In this document: one piece after another, positions 16,622 to 24,659 of the stretch
How positions within the stretch are numbered: the first letter of the stretch is position 1
Layout: every line of letters starts with the position of its first letter
From: an uncultured Collinsella sp.
Lineage (GTDB): Bacteria > Actinomycetota > Coriobacteriia > Coriobacteriales > Coriobacteriaceae
Direction of reading: 5' to 3'
Length of the DNA: 64,000 nt
Assembly: GCA_905208975.1 (NCBI GenBank)
Contig: CAJLRE010000001.1
Location: 48,577-112,576, forward strand
Program-made: the position numbers and the translations under genes
Notes under the pieces: model-generated
Database searches by the model: none
What the model was told of the DNA's origin: nothing
The model's input: only the letters and a program-made list of their open reading frames with translations

Positions 16622-17455
16622 CTAGGCCAGGATGCCGGCCGCGGAGAGGGCGATGCCGCCCACGATGGCGATCACGAGAAGCCAACCGGTGTTGACGTTC
16701 TTCTTGATGAGCCAGTACATAAGGCCGGTGAGGCCGAGGGAGATCATCTGGGGCATCATGCCGTCCAGGATGTCCTGAATCACGACGGTGCCCTCAGCGA
16801 ACTGCAGCGGGGTGGTGGCGCCGATCAGCGTAGCGATCATGCCGCCCACGGACATAAGACCCACGATGCCGCAGACATACATGAGCTTCTCCATGAGGTC
16901 GCCGCCCTGGAGCTTGCTCAGGTACTCGTGGCCGCCCTGATAGCCGATCTTGGCTGCGAACCACGTGATCAGCACAGAGGGCACGATGGAGATGAGCATG
17001 GCCAGGATCGGGCCCATGATGGAGCCCTGCTGAGCCAGCTGAACACCCAGGCCAAAGGCGATAACGCGGATGGTGCCCTGGAAGAAGGAGTCACCGATGC
17101 CGGAAAGCGGACCCATAAGGGAGGTCTTGACCGCGTTGATCGAATCGGGGTCGAAGTTCTCGGGATCCTTGGCGTACTCTTCCTCCATGGAGGCGGCGAG
17201 GCCCAGGATGAAAGCGCTCGTCTGCGGGGTGCAGTTGTAGAACGCCATGTGACGGTGGTAAGCCTCTTTCTTAGCAGCGAGCTGCTTGGGGTCGGACTCG
17301 TCCGGATAGAGGCGATCGAGCGTGGGAACCATGCCGTAGAGGAAGCCCATGTTCATCTGACGCTCGTAGTTCCAAGAGGCCTGGATGGCCCAGGAGCGCC
17401 AGAAGAACTGGCTGACCTTCTTGTTCAGGGACACGTCCTTGGTTGCGGTTGCCAT
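16622..17455 (-). CDS. PTS mannose-family EIID component
   Basis: Predicted 277-residue membrane subunit of a mannose/fructose/sorbose-type phosphotransferase. Seen: FFWRSWAIQASWNYERQMN near the N-terminus, MGPLSGIGDSFFQGT (about 115-130), typical of EIID, and membrane helices in the C-terminal half ending WLLVIAIVGGIALSAAG. ATG at 17455 with AAGGAGG upstream, 13 bases after the IIC stop. With IIC it forms the substrate channel; phosphate comes from the IIAB protein encoded upstream. Confidence 0.92.
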   Translation of the reverse strand: MATATKDVSLNKKVSQFFWRSWAIQASWNYERQMNMGFLYGMVPTLDRLYPDESDPKQLAAKKEAYHRHMAFYNCTPQTSAFILGLAASMEEEYAKDPENFDPDSINAVKTSLMGPLSGIGDSFFQGTIRVIAFGLGVQLAQQGSIMGPILAMLISIVPSVLITWFAAKIGYQGGHEYLSKLQGGDLMEKLMYVCGIVGLMSVGGMIATLIGATTPLQFAEGTVVIQDILDGMMPQMISLGLTGLMYWLIKKNVNTGWLLVIAIVGGIALSAAGILA

Positions 17456-17468
17456 AGTGTGTTCCTCC

Positions 17469-18263
17469 TTAGTCTTCGTCGTCTTCGAGCGGATCGTAGT
17501 CGGAATCGACACCGGCGGCTGCATGGGAACCGTTGAACTTGAAGCCCATGAAGACGACAGCCAGGCACACACCGATCAGAGCGACCGCGATGACGGACAG
17601 GTTGAGGTAAGCGGCGAGCAGGAAACCGATGAACAGGAACGGAGTCATACCCTTCTTGATCATCATGGTGAGCAGCAGGGCCAAACCGTAGGCGGTCATG
17701 ATCTTGGTCGAAACGTTAAGACCAGTGGACAGCCACTCGGGAACCATGTTGACGATGGCCTGAACCAGGTCGGTGCCAACAAAGACGGCGAGGAAGATCG
17801 GCAGGAAGTACATGACGGCGTACAGACCGGAGCCGGCGCAGATGTGCATGCGATAGGCGGTCTTGAACTTTCCGTTATCGATCGCGCTATCTGCCACATG
17901 GGTGAGGGCGGCGATGATGGAACGGAACACGATGCCGAGGAGCTGACCCAGGACGGCGACCGGGATGGCGATCGTCATGGCGGTCTCGGCGGAAGCATCG
18001 GTCAGGCACGCAAAGGCAGCGGCCACGATGCCGCCCAGGACCATATCGGGCGGAACGGCGGCGCCGACCTGCACCAGGCCCATGGACACGAGCTCGACGG
18101 CGGCACCGACGGCAAGGCCGGTGGGCACATCGCCCAGCAGCAGACCGACGAGCGTAGCGCCAACGAGGGGCTGCTCGAAGTTAAGACGACCGAGCAGGCG
18201 GGAGTCCCACATGCAGAACACGCCGACGAGGCCGACGAGCACCGCACTGATGAACGTATTCAT
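17469..18263 (-). CDS. PTS mannose-family EIIC component
   Basis: Predicted 264-residue polytopic membrane protein. The N-terminus (TFISAVLVGLVGVFCMWDSR) and repeated small-residue helices (VGATLVGLLLGDVPTGLAVG, VSMGLVQVGAAVPPDMVLG) are typical of EIIC-Man. The acidic tail VDSDYDPLEDDED is probably cytoplasmic. It follows the IIAB gene by 36 bases, with a good ribosome site (AAAGGAGAAGGG). Second gene of the PTS operon. Confidence 0.92.
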   Translation of the reverse strand: MNTFISAVLVGLVGVFCMWDSRLLGRLNFEQPLVGATLVGLLLGDVPTGLAVGAAVELVSMGLVQVGAAVPPDMVLGGIVAAAFACLTDASAETAMTIAIPVAVLGQLLGIVFRSIIAALTHVADSAIDNGKFKTAYRMHICAGSGLYAVMYFLPIFLAVFVGTDLVQAIVNMVPEWLSTGLNVSTKIMTAYGLALLLTMMIKKGMTPFLFIGFLLAAYLNLSVIAVALIGVCLAVVFMGFKFNGSHAAAGVDSDYDPLEDDED

Positions 18264-18299
18264 ACCCTTCTCCTTTCAGTCAGGCAAAAGCCTGGTTGA

Positions 18300-19223
18300 T
18301 TACAGCTTGGCGTCGATGTCGACGCTCTGATACGTAGGGGTCTGCTGGACATAGAGCTTAATGCCCATGTCGAGCAGCTGGTTGACGTCGGCCTTCTGGG
18401 TGGCGTCGAAGAAGACGGAGCTGTCCTTGCCGCCGACCTGTTCGGCACCGTCGTGGTTGGCGGTGGCGCCCAGGTTGATGGCGTCGAGCTTGTAGCCCTG
18501 GCAGAACTGCAGCATCTCGGCAGTGTTGCCAAAGACGAACATGACGCGCTCGCCGAGGGTGTTGAGCTTGTCCATCTTGGCGAGGGCACGCTCGACGGTG
18601 AAGACGTTCAGGCGCACGCCCTGGGGCTTGGCCAGCTTAAGAGCGCCCTTCTTGATGTCATCGTTGGCGGCAGCGTTGTCGACGACGATGATGCGCTCGG
18701 CCTGAACCTTGGTGGTCCAGGTAAAGACGACCTGGCCGTGCAGCAGACGGTAGTCAAGACGTGCGAGGACGATCTTGGCGGGACCGGAGCTGTGACGGGA
18801 CGCCTTGGCCTTCTTGGCGGGAGCCGCGGCGACCTCGACCGGTGCGTTGGGGTTGGTCAGACCGGTGCGGGCCTCGTTGATGAGGGCCGCGAGCTCGGCA
18901 CCCTTGACGGGGGCGGGGCTCATAGCGAGCGTCAGTGCCAGCGGAATGTTGAAACCGCTGACAACCGTGAACTTCGTGCCGTTCTTGGAAAGCTCGACCA
19001 TGCTGTTGTTGACCGAGCTGCCGAGCATATCGGTCAGCACATAGACGGTGTCGTCCGCGTTGAACGTGGCGATCATGGCGTCCACCTTATTGGTGATGGG
19101 CTCCTTGTCGTCACGAGCAAGCGACACGACGTGGACGTTCGACACGTCGCCGAGAACCATCTCGAGCGTGTCTTTGGCGCCTGCGGCCAGGCCGCCATGA
19201 GATGCGAGAATGATCTGATTCAT
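18300..19223 (-). CDS. PTS mannose-family EIIAB fusion protein
   Basis: Predicted 307 residues. EIIA domain 1-125 with phosphorylatable His9 in ILASHGGLA; Ala/Pro/Lys-rich linker 126-148 (EVAAAPAKKAKAS); EIIB domain 149-307 with active His162 in RLDYRLLHGQV. This ManX-like fusion passes phosphate from HPr to the sugar held by IIC/IID. First gene of the operon IIAB-IIC-IID-deglycase. A TATAACGTC box about 30 bases upstream of the start suggests control by the GntR protein at 12464. Confidence 0.93.
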   Translation of the reverse strand: MNQIILASHGGLAAGAKDTLEMVLGDVSNVHVVSLARDDKEPITNKVDAMIATFNADDTVYVLTDMLGSSVNNSMVELSKNGTKFTVVSGFNIPLALTLAMSPAPVKGAELAALINEARTGLTNPNAPVEVAAAPAKKAKASRHSSGPAKIVLARLDYRLLHGQVVFTWTTKVQAERIIVVDNAAANDDIKKGALKLAKPQGVRLNVFTVERALAKMDKLNTLGERVMFVFGNTAEMLQFCQGYKLDAINLGATANHDGAEQVGGKDSSVFFDATQKADVNQLLDMGIKLYVQQTPTYQSVDIDAKL

Positions 19224-19251
19224 CTTGCCTCCTCCTTTTCGTTATGGTCAT

Positions 19252-19269
19252 TATAACGTCTTATACGTT
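19252..19269. promoter_or_regulatory. Candidate GntR operator, TATAACGTC box 2
   Basis: TATAACGTCTTATACGTT is a near palindrome (AACG...CGTT) just upstream of the PTS operon start. It shares TATAACGTCTT with 13226-13236. A site overlapping the promoter would fit repression. Confidence 0.5.
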
Positions 19270-19406
19270 GCGGATATTGCTAATTAGTATAAAGACCGTT
19301 CGCGGGTGAAAATCGACCGTTGACGGGTTTAACGTACTTGAAACGTTGGGGCTGGGCAGGCCGGCACTGGCGGGATAACCCCAAGTCGGACCCTGCGCGC
19401 AATCCC

Positions 19407-20489
19407 CTATCGCACGAAGTACCAGGGGCTTTCCTGCACGGTGGGCTCCAGCGCGATGCCGGTGCGTTCCTTAAACAGATCCATGTCCTGCGTTTTCTCC
19501 GTCCACCACGCGTTGGGCTTAAAGGTCATGCTCTCAGCGACATGACCGACAAATACACTGTTGCGCAGCTTGGAGAAGTCGGTGTTCATAATCAGGATGG
19601 ACATGAGCACCAGCACAATACCCAGGACCTTGATCGCGCCGGCGGACTCGGCATAGACACCAATGCCCACCAGTACGGTGACGACCGTCTCGAAAGACAT
19701 TACGACGGGAACTTTCGATGTCTCGAGCCCCATGGACAGACCCTGCATATATAAGATGTAAGCCACGGCTGTGGGGATGAGTCCAAAGCCAAGGAACAGC
19801 AGCAGCAGCTGTGGCGACATTGCCGCGGCGACATCCGGCCACGGAGCCGCGATAGCCGCCATAACCGCACCGCCAAAAACAAGGCCCCAAAACGTGACAG
19901 CCAGCGGGTGGACCGTCTTGGTTGCTATCCGGCTAAACACCGCGAGCGACGCCCCACAAAAGCCTGCAATCACGCCCGACGTGACGCCCCAAACCGAAAA
20001 ATGGAAACCGGAAAGGTCGCCATTAGTTACTGCAAGCACACAGCCCCCTATGTTAAAAGCGATGGCAACGAGCTTGTTGGGGGTCACGTCCTCGCGATAA
20101 AGCACGCGGCCGAGCACGACGCCAAACACCGGCGAGGTATAGAGCAGCACCGAGGCCGTGGACATGCCCACCTCGCCCATACACTCGTAATAGCAAGTGT
20201 TGGCGGCGGCCAAACCGACGATACCGACAAGCGCGCAGGAAACAAGCTCTTTAGGGCTTGCCTTGAACAGGGCCAGCGGACCCTGAGCCACGGTAGACCC
20301 CTCACCCGAACGGCAGCCCATAAACATCAGGACCGGCGCCAAGATAAGCGCTCCGACCAACAAGCGAAAGGCAGCCATGCTCTGGGACGAAACGCCCATG
20401 GCCGAGATGCCGTTTACAAAGATTCCGATGCTGCCCCACATAAGCGCGGCGATCAGCACCAGCACATAGCCCAGATTGCTCCTCTTCAA
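19407..20489 (-). CDS. DMT-superfamily (EamA) transporter
   Basis: Predicted 360 residues with ten membrane segments in two EamA repeats (about 5-140 and 155-290), e.g. LVLIAALMWGSIGIFVNGI and FWGLVFGGAVMAAIAA, and an unusual soluble C-terminal extension of about 55 residues (FSKLRNSVFVG to ESPWYFVR). Such carriers export or exchange amino acids and metabolites; the substrate is unknown. I chose TTG at 20489 because GAGGAGG stands 5 bases before it, whereas the ATG 36 bases upstream (20525) has no ribosome site. A TATAACG-type box upstream suggests co-regulation with the PTS operon, perhaps to export the released amine. Confidence 0.75.
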   Translation of the reverse strand: MKRSNLGYVLVLIAALMWGSIGIFVNGISAMGVSSQSMAAFRLLVGALILAPVLMFMGCRSGEGSTVAQGPLALFKASPKELVSCALVGIVGLAAANTCYYECMGEVGMSTASVLLYTSPVFGVVLGRVLYREDVTPNKLVAIAFNIGGCVLAVTNGDLSGFHFSVWGVTSGVIAGFCGASLAVFSRIATKTVHPLAVTFWGLVFGGAVMAAIAAPWPDVAAAMSPQLLLLFLGFGLIPTAVAYILYMQGLSMGLETSKVPVVMSFETVVTVLVGIGVYAESAGAIKVLGIVLVLMSILIMNTDFSKLRNSVFVGHVAESMTFKPNAWWTEKTQDMDLFKERTGIALEPTVQESPWYFVR

Positions 20490-20529
20490 CGCAGCCTCCT
20501 CAGTATTATTTCCAATATGTTTCATGCTA

Positions 20530-20549
20530 CGTTATAGTCGTTATATACA
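20530..20549. promoter_or_regulatory. Candidate GntR operator, TATAACGTC box 3
   Basis: CGTTATAGTCGTTATATACA holds CGTTATA twice, 10 bases apart. The second half matches the reverse complement of the box at 13221 (CGTTATATAC). It lies about 40 bases upstream of the chosen DMT transporter start. Confidence 0.45.
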
Positions 20550-20744
20550 TTTTTCAAGGCACAAATCGGCGAATGGGAAAATCTCTCGACACAAGGAGTG
20601 TCCCCAACTGCCGGCATAGACGATATGAGCAGGACATAAAAACATTGAGAGCCCCTGCTGCATGAAAGGCCGCGGATTAGGCCGACAATGGTGAGTGTCT
20701 AATTCAGCCGCGGCGGCCACGCCGCATTCATGGAAGGGGCTCCC

Positions 20745-21857
20745 ATGCTCGATACTACCACCTTCGTCGGCCTCGACGTCCACGCCCGCTCGATAAAGGC
20801 CGTCTCCCTCGACGTCATGACCGGGGAGGTGCGCGCCGCGACCTTCGGCTACGACGCCGGCGCCGTCGCGGAGTGGGTCCGCTCCGTGGACCCCGGGGCC
20901 AGGTGCGTGTACGAGTCCGGGGTCACGGGCTTCGACCTGCAGAAGAGGCTCTCCGGCCTGGGGGTCGACTGCGTGGTCGGCGCCGTCTCGAAGATGATCA
21001 AGCCCAGCGCGGACAGGCGCAGGAAGAACGACCGCAACGACGCCGAGTTCCTCGCCCGCATGCTGTCGGTCGGCAACGTGGTCGAGGTGTGGGTCCCCGA
21101 CGACGAGTGCGAGGCCGCCCGCGACCTGACCAGGGCGCTCGAGGACGCGAGGGACGACACTCTCGCGCTCGAAGCAGCGGCTCTCCAAGTTCCTGCTAAG
21201 GCACGGGCTCGTCTTCGACGAGAGGACGCCCACCGGCCGCAGGAAGGGCAACTGGACCCGGGCGCACTGGTCCTGGATCGAGTCGATTAGGTTCGCGGAG
21301 GGGGCCGACAACGACGCGCTCGCCTACTACGTCGACGCGGTCAGGCGGGCGGCGGAGGAGAAGGCGAGGCTCGAGGGGCTCGTCGAGGCCGAGGCCCGCA
21401 AGCCCAGGTGGCGGAAGAGGGTCGACTCCCTGCGCTGCCTCAAGGGCGTCGACACCGCTTCCGCCGCCGACCTCGTGTTCGAGGCCGGCGAGTTCTCCAG
21501 GTTCAGGAACGCCCGCTCGTTCGCCGCGTGGGTCGGCCTGACGCCCTCCGAGCACTCCAGCGGGGAGAGCGACCGCAGGGGCGCGATCACCAAGGCCGGC
21601 AACAAGCACCTGAGGAAGACGCTGGTCGAAGCCGCGTGGCACTACCTGACGTGCTCGGGGCGGCCGAAGGACCTCGCCAAGGGCCAGGCCCCGGACCGGG
21701 GCGCCCGGAGGCATGCCGCCAAGGGCGTGCGGAGGTGGTCGAGAGGCGGGAGGCGCTGCTCGCGCGCGGGGTCCACGGCAACAAGGCGAACGTCGCCACG
21801 GCGCGCGAGCTCGCCTGCTGGGTGTGGGCGGTCGGCCTCATGGCCGAGGAGGCGTAG
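20745..21857 (+). pseudogene. IS110-family transposase with two frameshifts
   Basis: The N-terminal RuvC-like DEDD domain is clear: FVGLDVHARS, VYESGVTGF, DRNDAEFLARM. The reading frame breaks near 21155-21165; adding or removing one base there restores SRSKQRLSKFLLRHG and the rest of the helical linker. The C-terminal transposase_20 domain with its HhH-like part follows (LKGVDTASAADLV, FAAWVGLTPSEHSSG, AGNKHLRKTLVEAAWHYL). A second break near 21722-21735 precedes the true C-terminus, VHGNKANVATARELACWVWA. Two indels in a gene of about 370 codons indicate a dead copy, unless they are sequencing errors. Confidence 0.8.
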
Positions 21858-22159
21858 GGGGCGGTCCCCCGCACATAAGCCAGTCACCCCGGAAGCGGTT
21901 CGATCCGAAGCCGTTGAGGCGAACCTCAGGTCCCTTTTCTGCGAGCGCCCAGGGCGCCACACGCGTGCACAGACTGTCGGTTCGACGTAGAAGCCTCAGC
22001 CGTAGCAACGGATTGCCCAGCGAGAGATCGCCACGGGCGGATATTAAACTGCAAAGACGAGCGTCGGTAAGACACGCCGAGGTCGCCGCGGACGGGTTGA
22101 TATAGGGAGAGGGCCTGACCCCATATCGTTGGGGCCAGGCCCGATTTTGCCTCTTGACA
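21858..22159 (+). ncRNA. Possible guide (bridge/seek) RNA region of the IS element
   Basis: About 300 noncoding bases lie between the transposase stop and the right inverted repeat and end with a strong hairpin at 22111-22142 (GGGCCTGACCCC against GGGGCCAGGCCC). In IS1111-type elements the targeting RNA is encoded on this side. No guide loops could be verified by eye, so this is a positional inference only. Confidence 0.3.
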
Positions 22160-22179
22160 ATGTCCTGCTCATATTAAAA

Positions 22180-22225
22180 GGAACGTCCCTAACTGCCGGC
22201 AGAAAGGGAACGTCCCCAAGTGCCG
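22180..22225. repeat. Two tandem GGAACGTCCC units beside the IS
   Basis: GGAACGTCCCTAACTGCCG at 22180 and GGAACGTCCCCAAGTGCCG at 22207 are direct copies 27 bases apart. A third relative (GTGTCCCCAACTGCCGG) lies left of the IS at about 20599. This may be the REP-like target of the insertion. Confidence 0.6.
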
Positions 22226-22233
22226 CTCTAGCA

Positions 22234-22297
22234 GTTGCGGTGAAATAGTTCTCAACAGAGGCTTCACACTCCCAAACAGGAACTATTCCACCGCAAC
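22234..22297. repeat. 64-bp palindrome, GTTGCGGTG arms
   Basis: GTTGCGGTGAAATAGTTC pairs with GGAACTATTCCACCGCAAC around a loop of about 27 bases. There is no T-tract, and it ends 38 bases before the stop of the minus-strand deglycase gene. It may terminate or stabilise that transcript; it looks like a mobile palindromic repeat. Confidence 0.6.
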
Positions 22298-22334
22298 TCA
22301 TGAGGGGTATTGGGCTGTTAGGCCGCTCTATCCC

Positions 22335-23327
22335 TTAGTAATCCAGCTTCCACATGTAACGGCGCGTCATGTAGTCCTTGTGGGTGACGGCGGAGAGCGC
22401 ACGCATGTAGACGTTGTTGAGGATCGGGGCAAAGATCAGGTGGTTGAAGTACTCGCTCACGCTGTCCTTGATGTCGTTGAGGCCGAGCTCCTTGGCGTCG
22501 AGCTGGTAGACGCGCTCGCCACCGTACTGGTTGACGAAGCGGATGCCGCGCTCGTCATTGCAGCGGCTGCGGCCGACGCTGATGAGCTGGAACAGCGAGG
22601 TGCGCTTGTCCAGAATCTCGAAGGGGCCGTGGAAGAAGTCGCAGGTGTTGATGGTGCAGGAGTCGATCTGCAGCATCTCCTGCACGTTGCAGATGCTAAA
22701 GACGTAGGCGGCACCAAAGAGCGGGCCCTGGGCCATGACGTTGATGCAGGGCTTGTCGGCGTTCTGCTCGGCCCACTTAGCAGCGAGCGGACGGGTGTAC
22801 TCGACGGCCTTGCGATAGATGGGGTCGACCAAGTCGAACGCGGCCATAGCGGTCTCGTACTCGGCATAGCCCTCGGTCTGCTGCGTGAGCTCCATGGCGA
22901 TCATGGTCACGACGGCGGAGTTGGTGCGGCCCATGCAAGACTCGTCAACGGCCAAGCTGTCGTACTGGATCTTGTAGTCGCAGACCTCGGTGAGGCCGGA
23001 CTCGTCAACATAGATGGCGATGGTGCTGGCGCCGTGGTCCTTGGCGACCTGGGCGGCGACGATGGTCTCCTTGGTGCCGCGCATGGACACGACGACGGCC
23101 AGGGTGTTCTCGTTGACGTAGGCAGGGGTTGCGTGCACGAACTCGTTGCTGGTGTAGCTGGAGCTCACGACCTGCGTAGCCTCGTGCTCCATAAAGTACT
23201 GAGCAGGATAGTTACCACCGTTAGATCCGCCGGCGCCGATCCACACAACGCGCTTGATGCCGCCCTTGTCTGCCTTGTCAGCCAAAACCTGGGAGACGAC
23301 ATCCTTAACCTGTTCCTGAGTAGTCAT
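22335..23327 (-). CDS. SIS-domain sugar-amine deglycase (3 of 3)
   Basis: Predicted 330 residues, two SIS domains. Seen: VVWIGAGGSNGGNYPAQYF, VVVSMRGTKETIVAAQ (the loop lacks the usual Ser-Gly-x-Ser pattern) and NTCDFFHGPFEIL, where the HxGExFHGPFE signature has become CDFFHGPFE. The Glu-to-Asp and loop changes set it apart from the two other deglycases and suggest a different substrate. It is transcribed divergently from a GntR gene, with matching candidate operators at both promoters, and has no PTS next to it, so its substrate must enter by another route. Confidence 0.72.
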   Translation of the reverse strand: MTTQEQVKDVVSQVLADKADKGGIKRVVWIGAGGSNGGNYPAQYFMEHEATQVVSSSYTSNEFVHATPAYVNENTLAVVVSMRGTKETIVAAQVAKDHGASTIAIYVDESGLTEVCDYKIQYDSLAVDESCMGRTNSAVVTMIAMELTQQTEGYAEYETAMAAFDLVDPIYRKAVEYTRPLAAKWAEQNADKPCINVMAQGPLFGAAYVFSICNVQEMLQIDSCTINTCDFFHGPFEILDKRTSLFQLISVGRSRCNDERGIRFVNQYGGERVYQLDAKELGLNDIKDSVSEYFNHLIFAPILNNVYMRALSAVTHKDYMTRRYMWKLDY

Positions 23328-23365
23328 CGTGCATCAGCCTTTCTTCTCGTTTGATGCTCTTGATG

Positions 23366-23387
23366 GCATACAAGTTACATACATGTT
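23366..23387. promoter_or_regulatory. Candidate operator at the deglycase promoter
   Basis: GCATACAAGTTACATACATG plus TT is almost identical to the site at 23505-23526 and lies 39 bases upstream of the minus-strand deglycase start. Confidence 0.5.
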
Positions 23388-23504
23388 TTGGTTATGTCGA
23401 CTAGTTGTATGCTATATTTGTCTTAGATATTTTGCTGGTAAAGTTTTCGGCAATCCATTATCAGCGGTTTTGTTGTCATGTTGGATACATGCTTGGTTCA
23501 GTAA

Positions 23505-23526
23505 GCATACAGGTTAGATACAGGTT
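23505..23526. promoter_or_regulatory. Candidate operator at the gntR promoter
   Basis: GCATACAGGTTAGATACAGG plus TT, 6 bases before the gntR start codon. It matches the site at 23366 at 19 of 22 positions, in the same orientation; a TTGTATGC half-site lies between them (about 23405). Confidence 0.5.
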
Positions 23527-23532
23527 GTTCGC

Positions 23533-24255
23533 ATGAGCACTTCGTCGAAAAAGAACTTGGCCCAATACGAGCGTCTGGCGGGTACGCTGCGTGACCGCAT
23601 CGCCGCCGGCATCTACGCGTGCGGAGACAAGCTGCCGTCTGAGATGGAGCTCATGGACGAATCGGGGCTGTCGCGCAGTACCGTGCGCCACGCGCTTAAG
23701 GTGTTAGTTGACGAGGGCCTGATTCGAACCGAGCGCGGGCGCGGCGCCTTTGTGGCCGACACGCCGGCGCTCCACGAGAACAACCTGGTGTTTTCGAGCT
23801 ATACCAAGCAGGTCGAAGGCCAGGGTATGAAGCCCACCACGCGCACGGTGGACTCGGGCTTTGCCAAAGCAATGGGCAGCGTGGCCAAGTTCTTTGACGC
23901 TAGCGTGGGCAGCAAGCTTGTCAAACTTGTCCGCCTGCGTTACCTGGACGATGCGCCGCTGTGCCTGGAGACCACCTATTTGCCGCCAAGCTTTGGGTCG
24001 CTCATCGATCGCGATATCAACGGTTCGCTCTACGCCACGCTGCGCCAGGAATTCCATCGCGCGCCGGCACAGGGGCACAAGACCTTTGAGGTGTGCTACG
24101 CCTCGCAAAACGAGGCATTTTTGCTCAACGTTGAGCGCGGGCAGGCGCTGATCCTGATCACCGACTACGTCTACGACACCGACGGTCGCCCGCTCCATGT
24201 CTCCAAGCGCATCCAACGTACCGACCGCGCCAAATACACCGAGCCCATCGGCTAG
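23533..24255 (+). CDS. GntR-family regulator, HutC/UTRA type (3 of 3)
   Basis: Predicted 240 residues. Winged helix at about 10-80 (YERLAGTLRDRIAAGIY, LPSEMELMDESGLSRSTVRH, TERGRGAFV), then UTRA domain (about 90-235). It is more diverged from the other two GntR proteins than they are from each other. It is divergent from the deglycase gene at 22335, and two near-identical sites flank the shared promoter region, so it very likely controls that gene and itself. The start sits directly after an operator copy; ribosome binding (AGGTTG) is weak. Confidence 0.85.
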   Translation: MSTSSKKNLAQYERLAGTLRDRIAAGIYACGDKLPSEMELMDESGLSRSTVRHALKVLVDEGLIRTERGRGAFVADTPALHENNLVFSSYTKQVEGQGMKPTTRTVDSGFAKAMGSVAKFFDASVGSKLVKLVRLRYLDDAPLCLETTYLPPSFGSLIDRDINGSLYATLRQEFHRAPAQGHKTFEVCYASQNEAFLLNVERGQALILITDYVYDTDGRPLHVSKRIQRTDRAKYTEPIG

Positions 24256-24406
24256 CGCACCAAACGAGGCAAAATGTACCTAATAAACGTTTTACCTGCG
24301 GTTTTTATTAAATCTCAAGCCGGCATGGCGCAAATGCCAACATCGCCTGGCAACACTCGCCGCCCAAGCTCAACTGTTCCTGCCCAAAATATCCAGCACC
24401 GTAAAT

Positions 24407-24530
24407 CTAAGTGAGTAGACTTTTCGCGAGCTGCCGAGCACATTCAAAACAGCCACCTCCGTGACCTGCGGTTTTACTAAGGCAGATACGCTTTGTGCTC
24501 GGCCTGCGCCAAAAAAGTCTACTCACTTAG
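24407..24530. repeat. 124-bp MITE-like element, copy 2
   Basis: Same ends (CTAAGTGAGTAGACTTTT and AAAAAGTCTACTCACTTAG) and same length as the copy at 14432-14555, with scattered substitutions. It lies about 150 bases after the gntR stop. Confidence 0.8.
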
Positions 24531-24620
24531 CCCGCAAGGCGTCCCGAGGGGACAATCCAGGTCAAAATAGCGTACAAACGCCACGCTACTTGCGGCGATT
24601 TGATACCACAAGACAGCCAA

Positions 24621-24659
24621 AAACCTGCCAAAATAAACCTGTCCCTAAATGGCAGGTTT
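24621..24659 (-). terminator. AAACCTGCCA hairpin, copy 3, overlapping the GNAT stop
   Basis: On the minus strand AAACCTGCCATTTA pairs with TATTTTGGCAGGTTT and is followed by a T-rich stretch, so it can terminate the GNAT gene. It is also the third copy of the repeat at 3461 and 15295. The TAG stop of the GNAT gene lies inside the loop side of this unit. Confidence 0.7.

Larger units (their letters stand above)
20623..22174 (+). mobile_element. IS110/IS1111-family insertion sequence, decayed
   Basis: A 1,552-bp element bounded by a perfect 15-bp inverted pair, ATATGAGCAGGACAT at 20623 and ATGTCCTGCTCATAT at 22160. It contains a frameshifted IS110-type transposase and about 300 noncoding bases downstream of it. 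Inverted repeats near the ends and a long 3' noncoding part fit the IS1111 subgroup. Both flanks carry a GTCCCYAACTGCCGGCA word in the same orientation, so the element appears inserted at a small REP-like repeat. Confidence 0.75.

Noticed and set aside
20541..21311. Minus-strand 256-codon frame within the IS element
   Set aside because: Antisense of the transposase; spans the inverted repeat end and has no recognisable domain.
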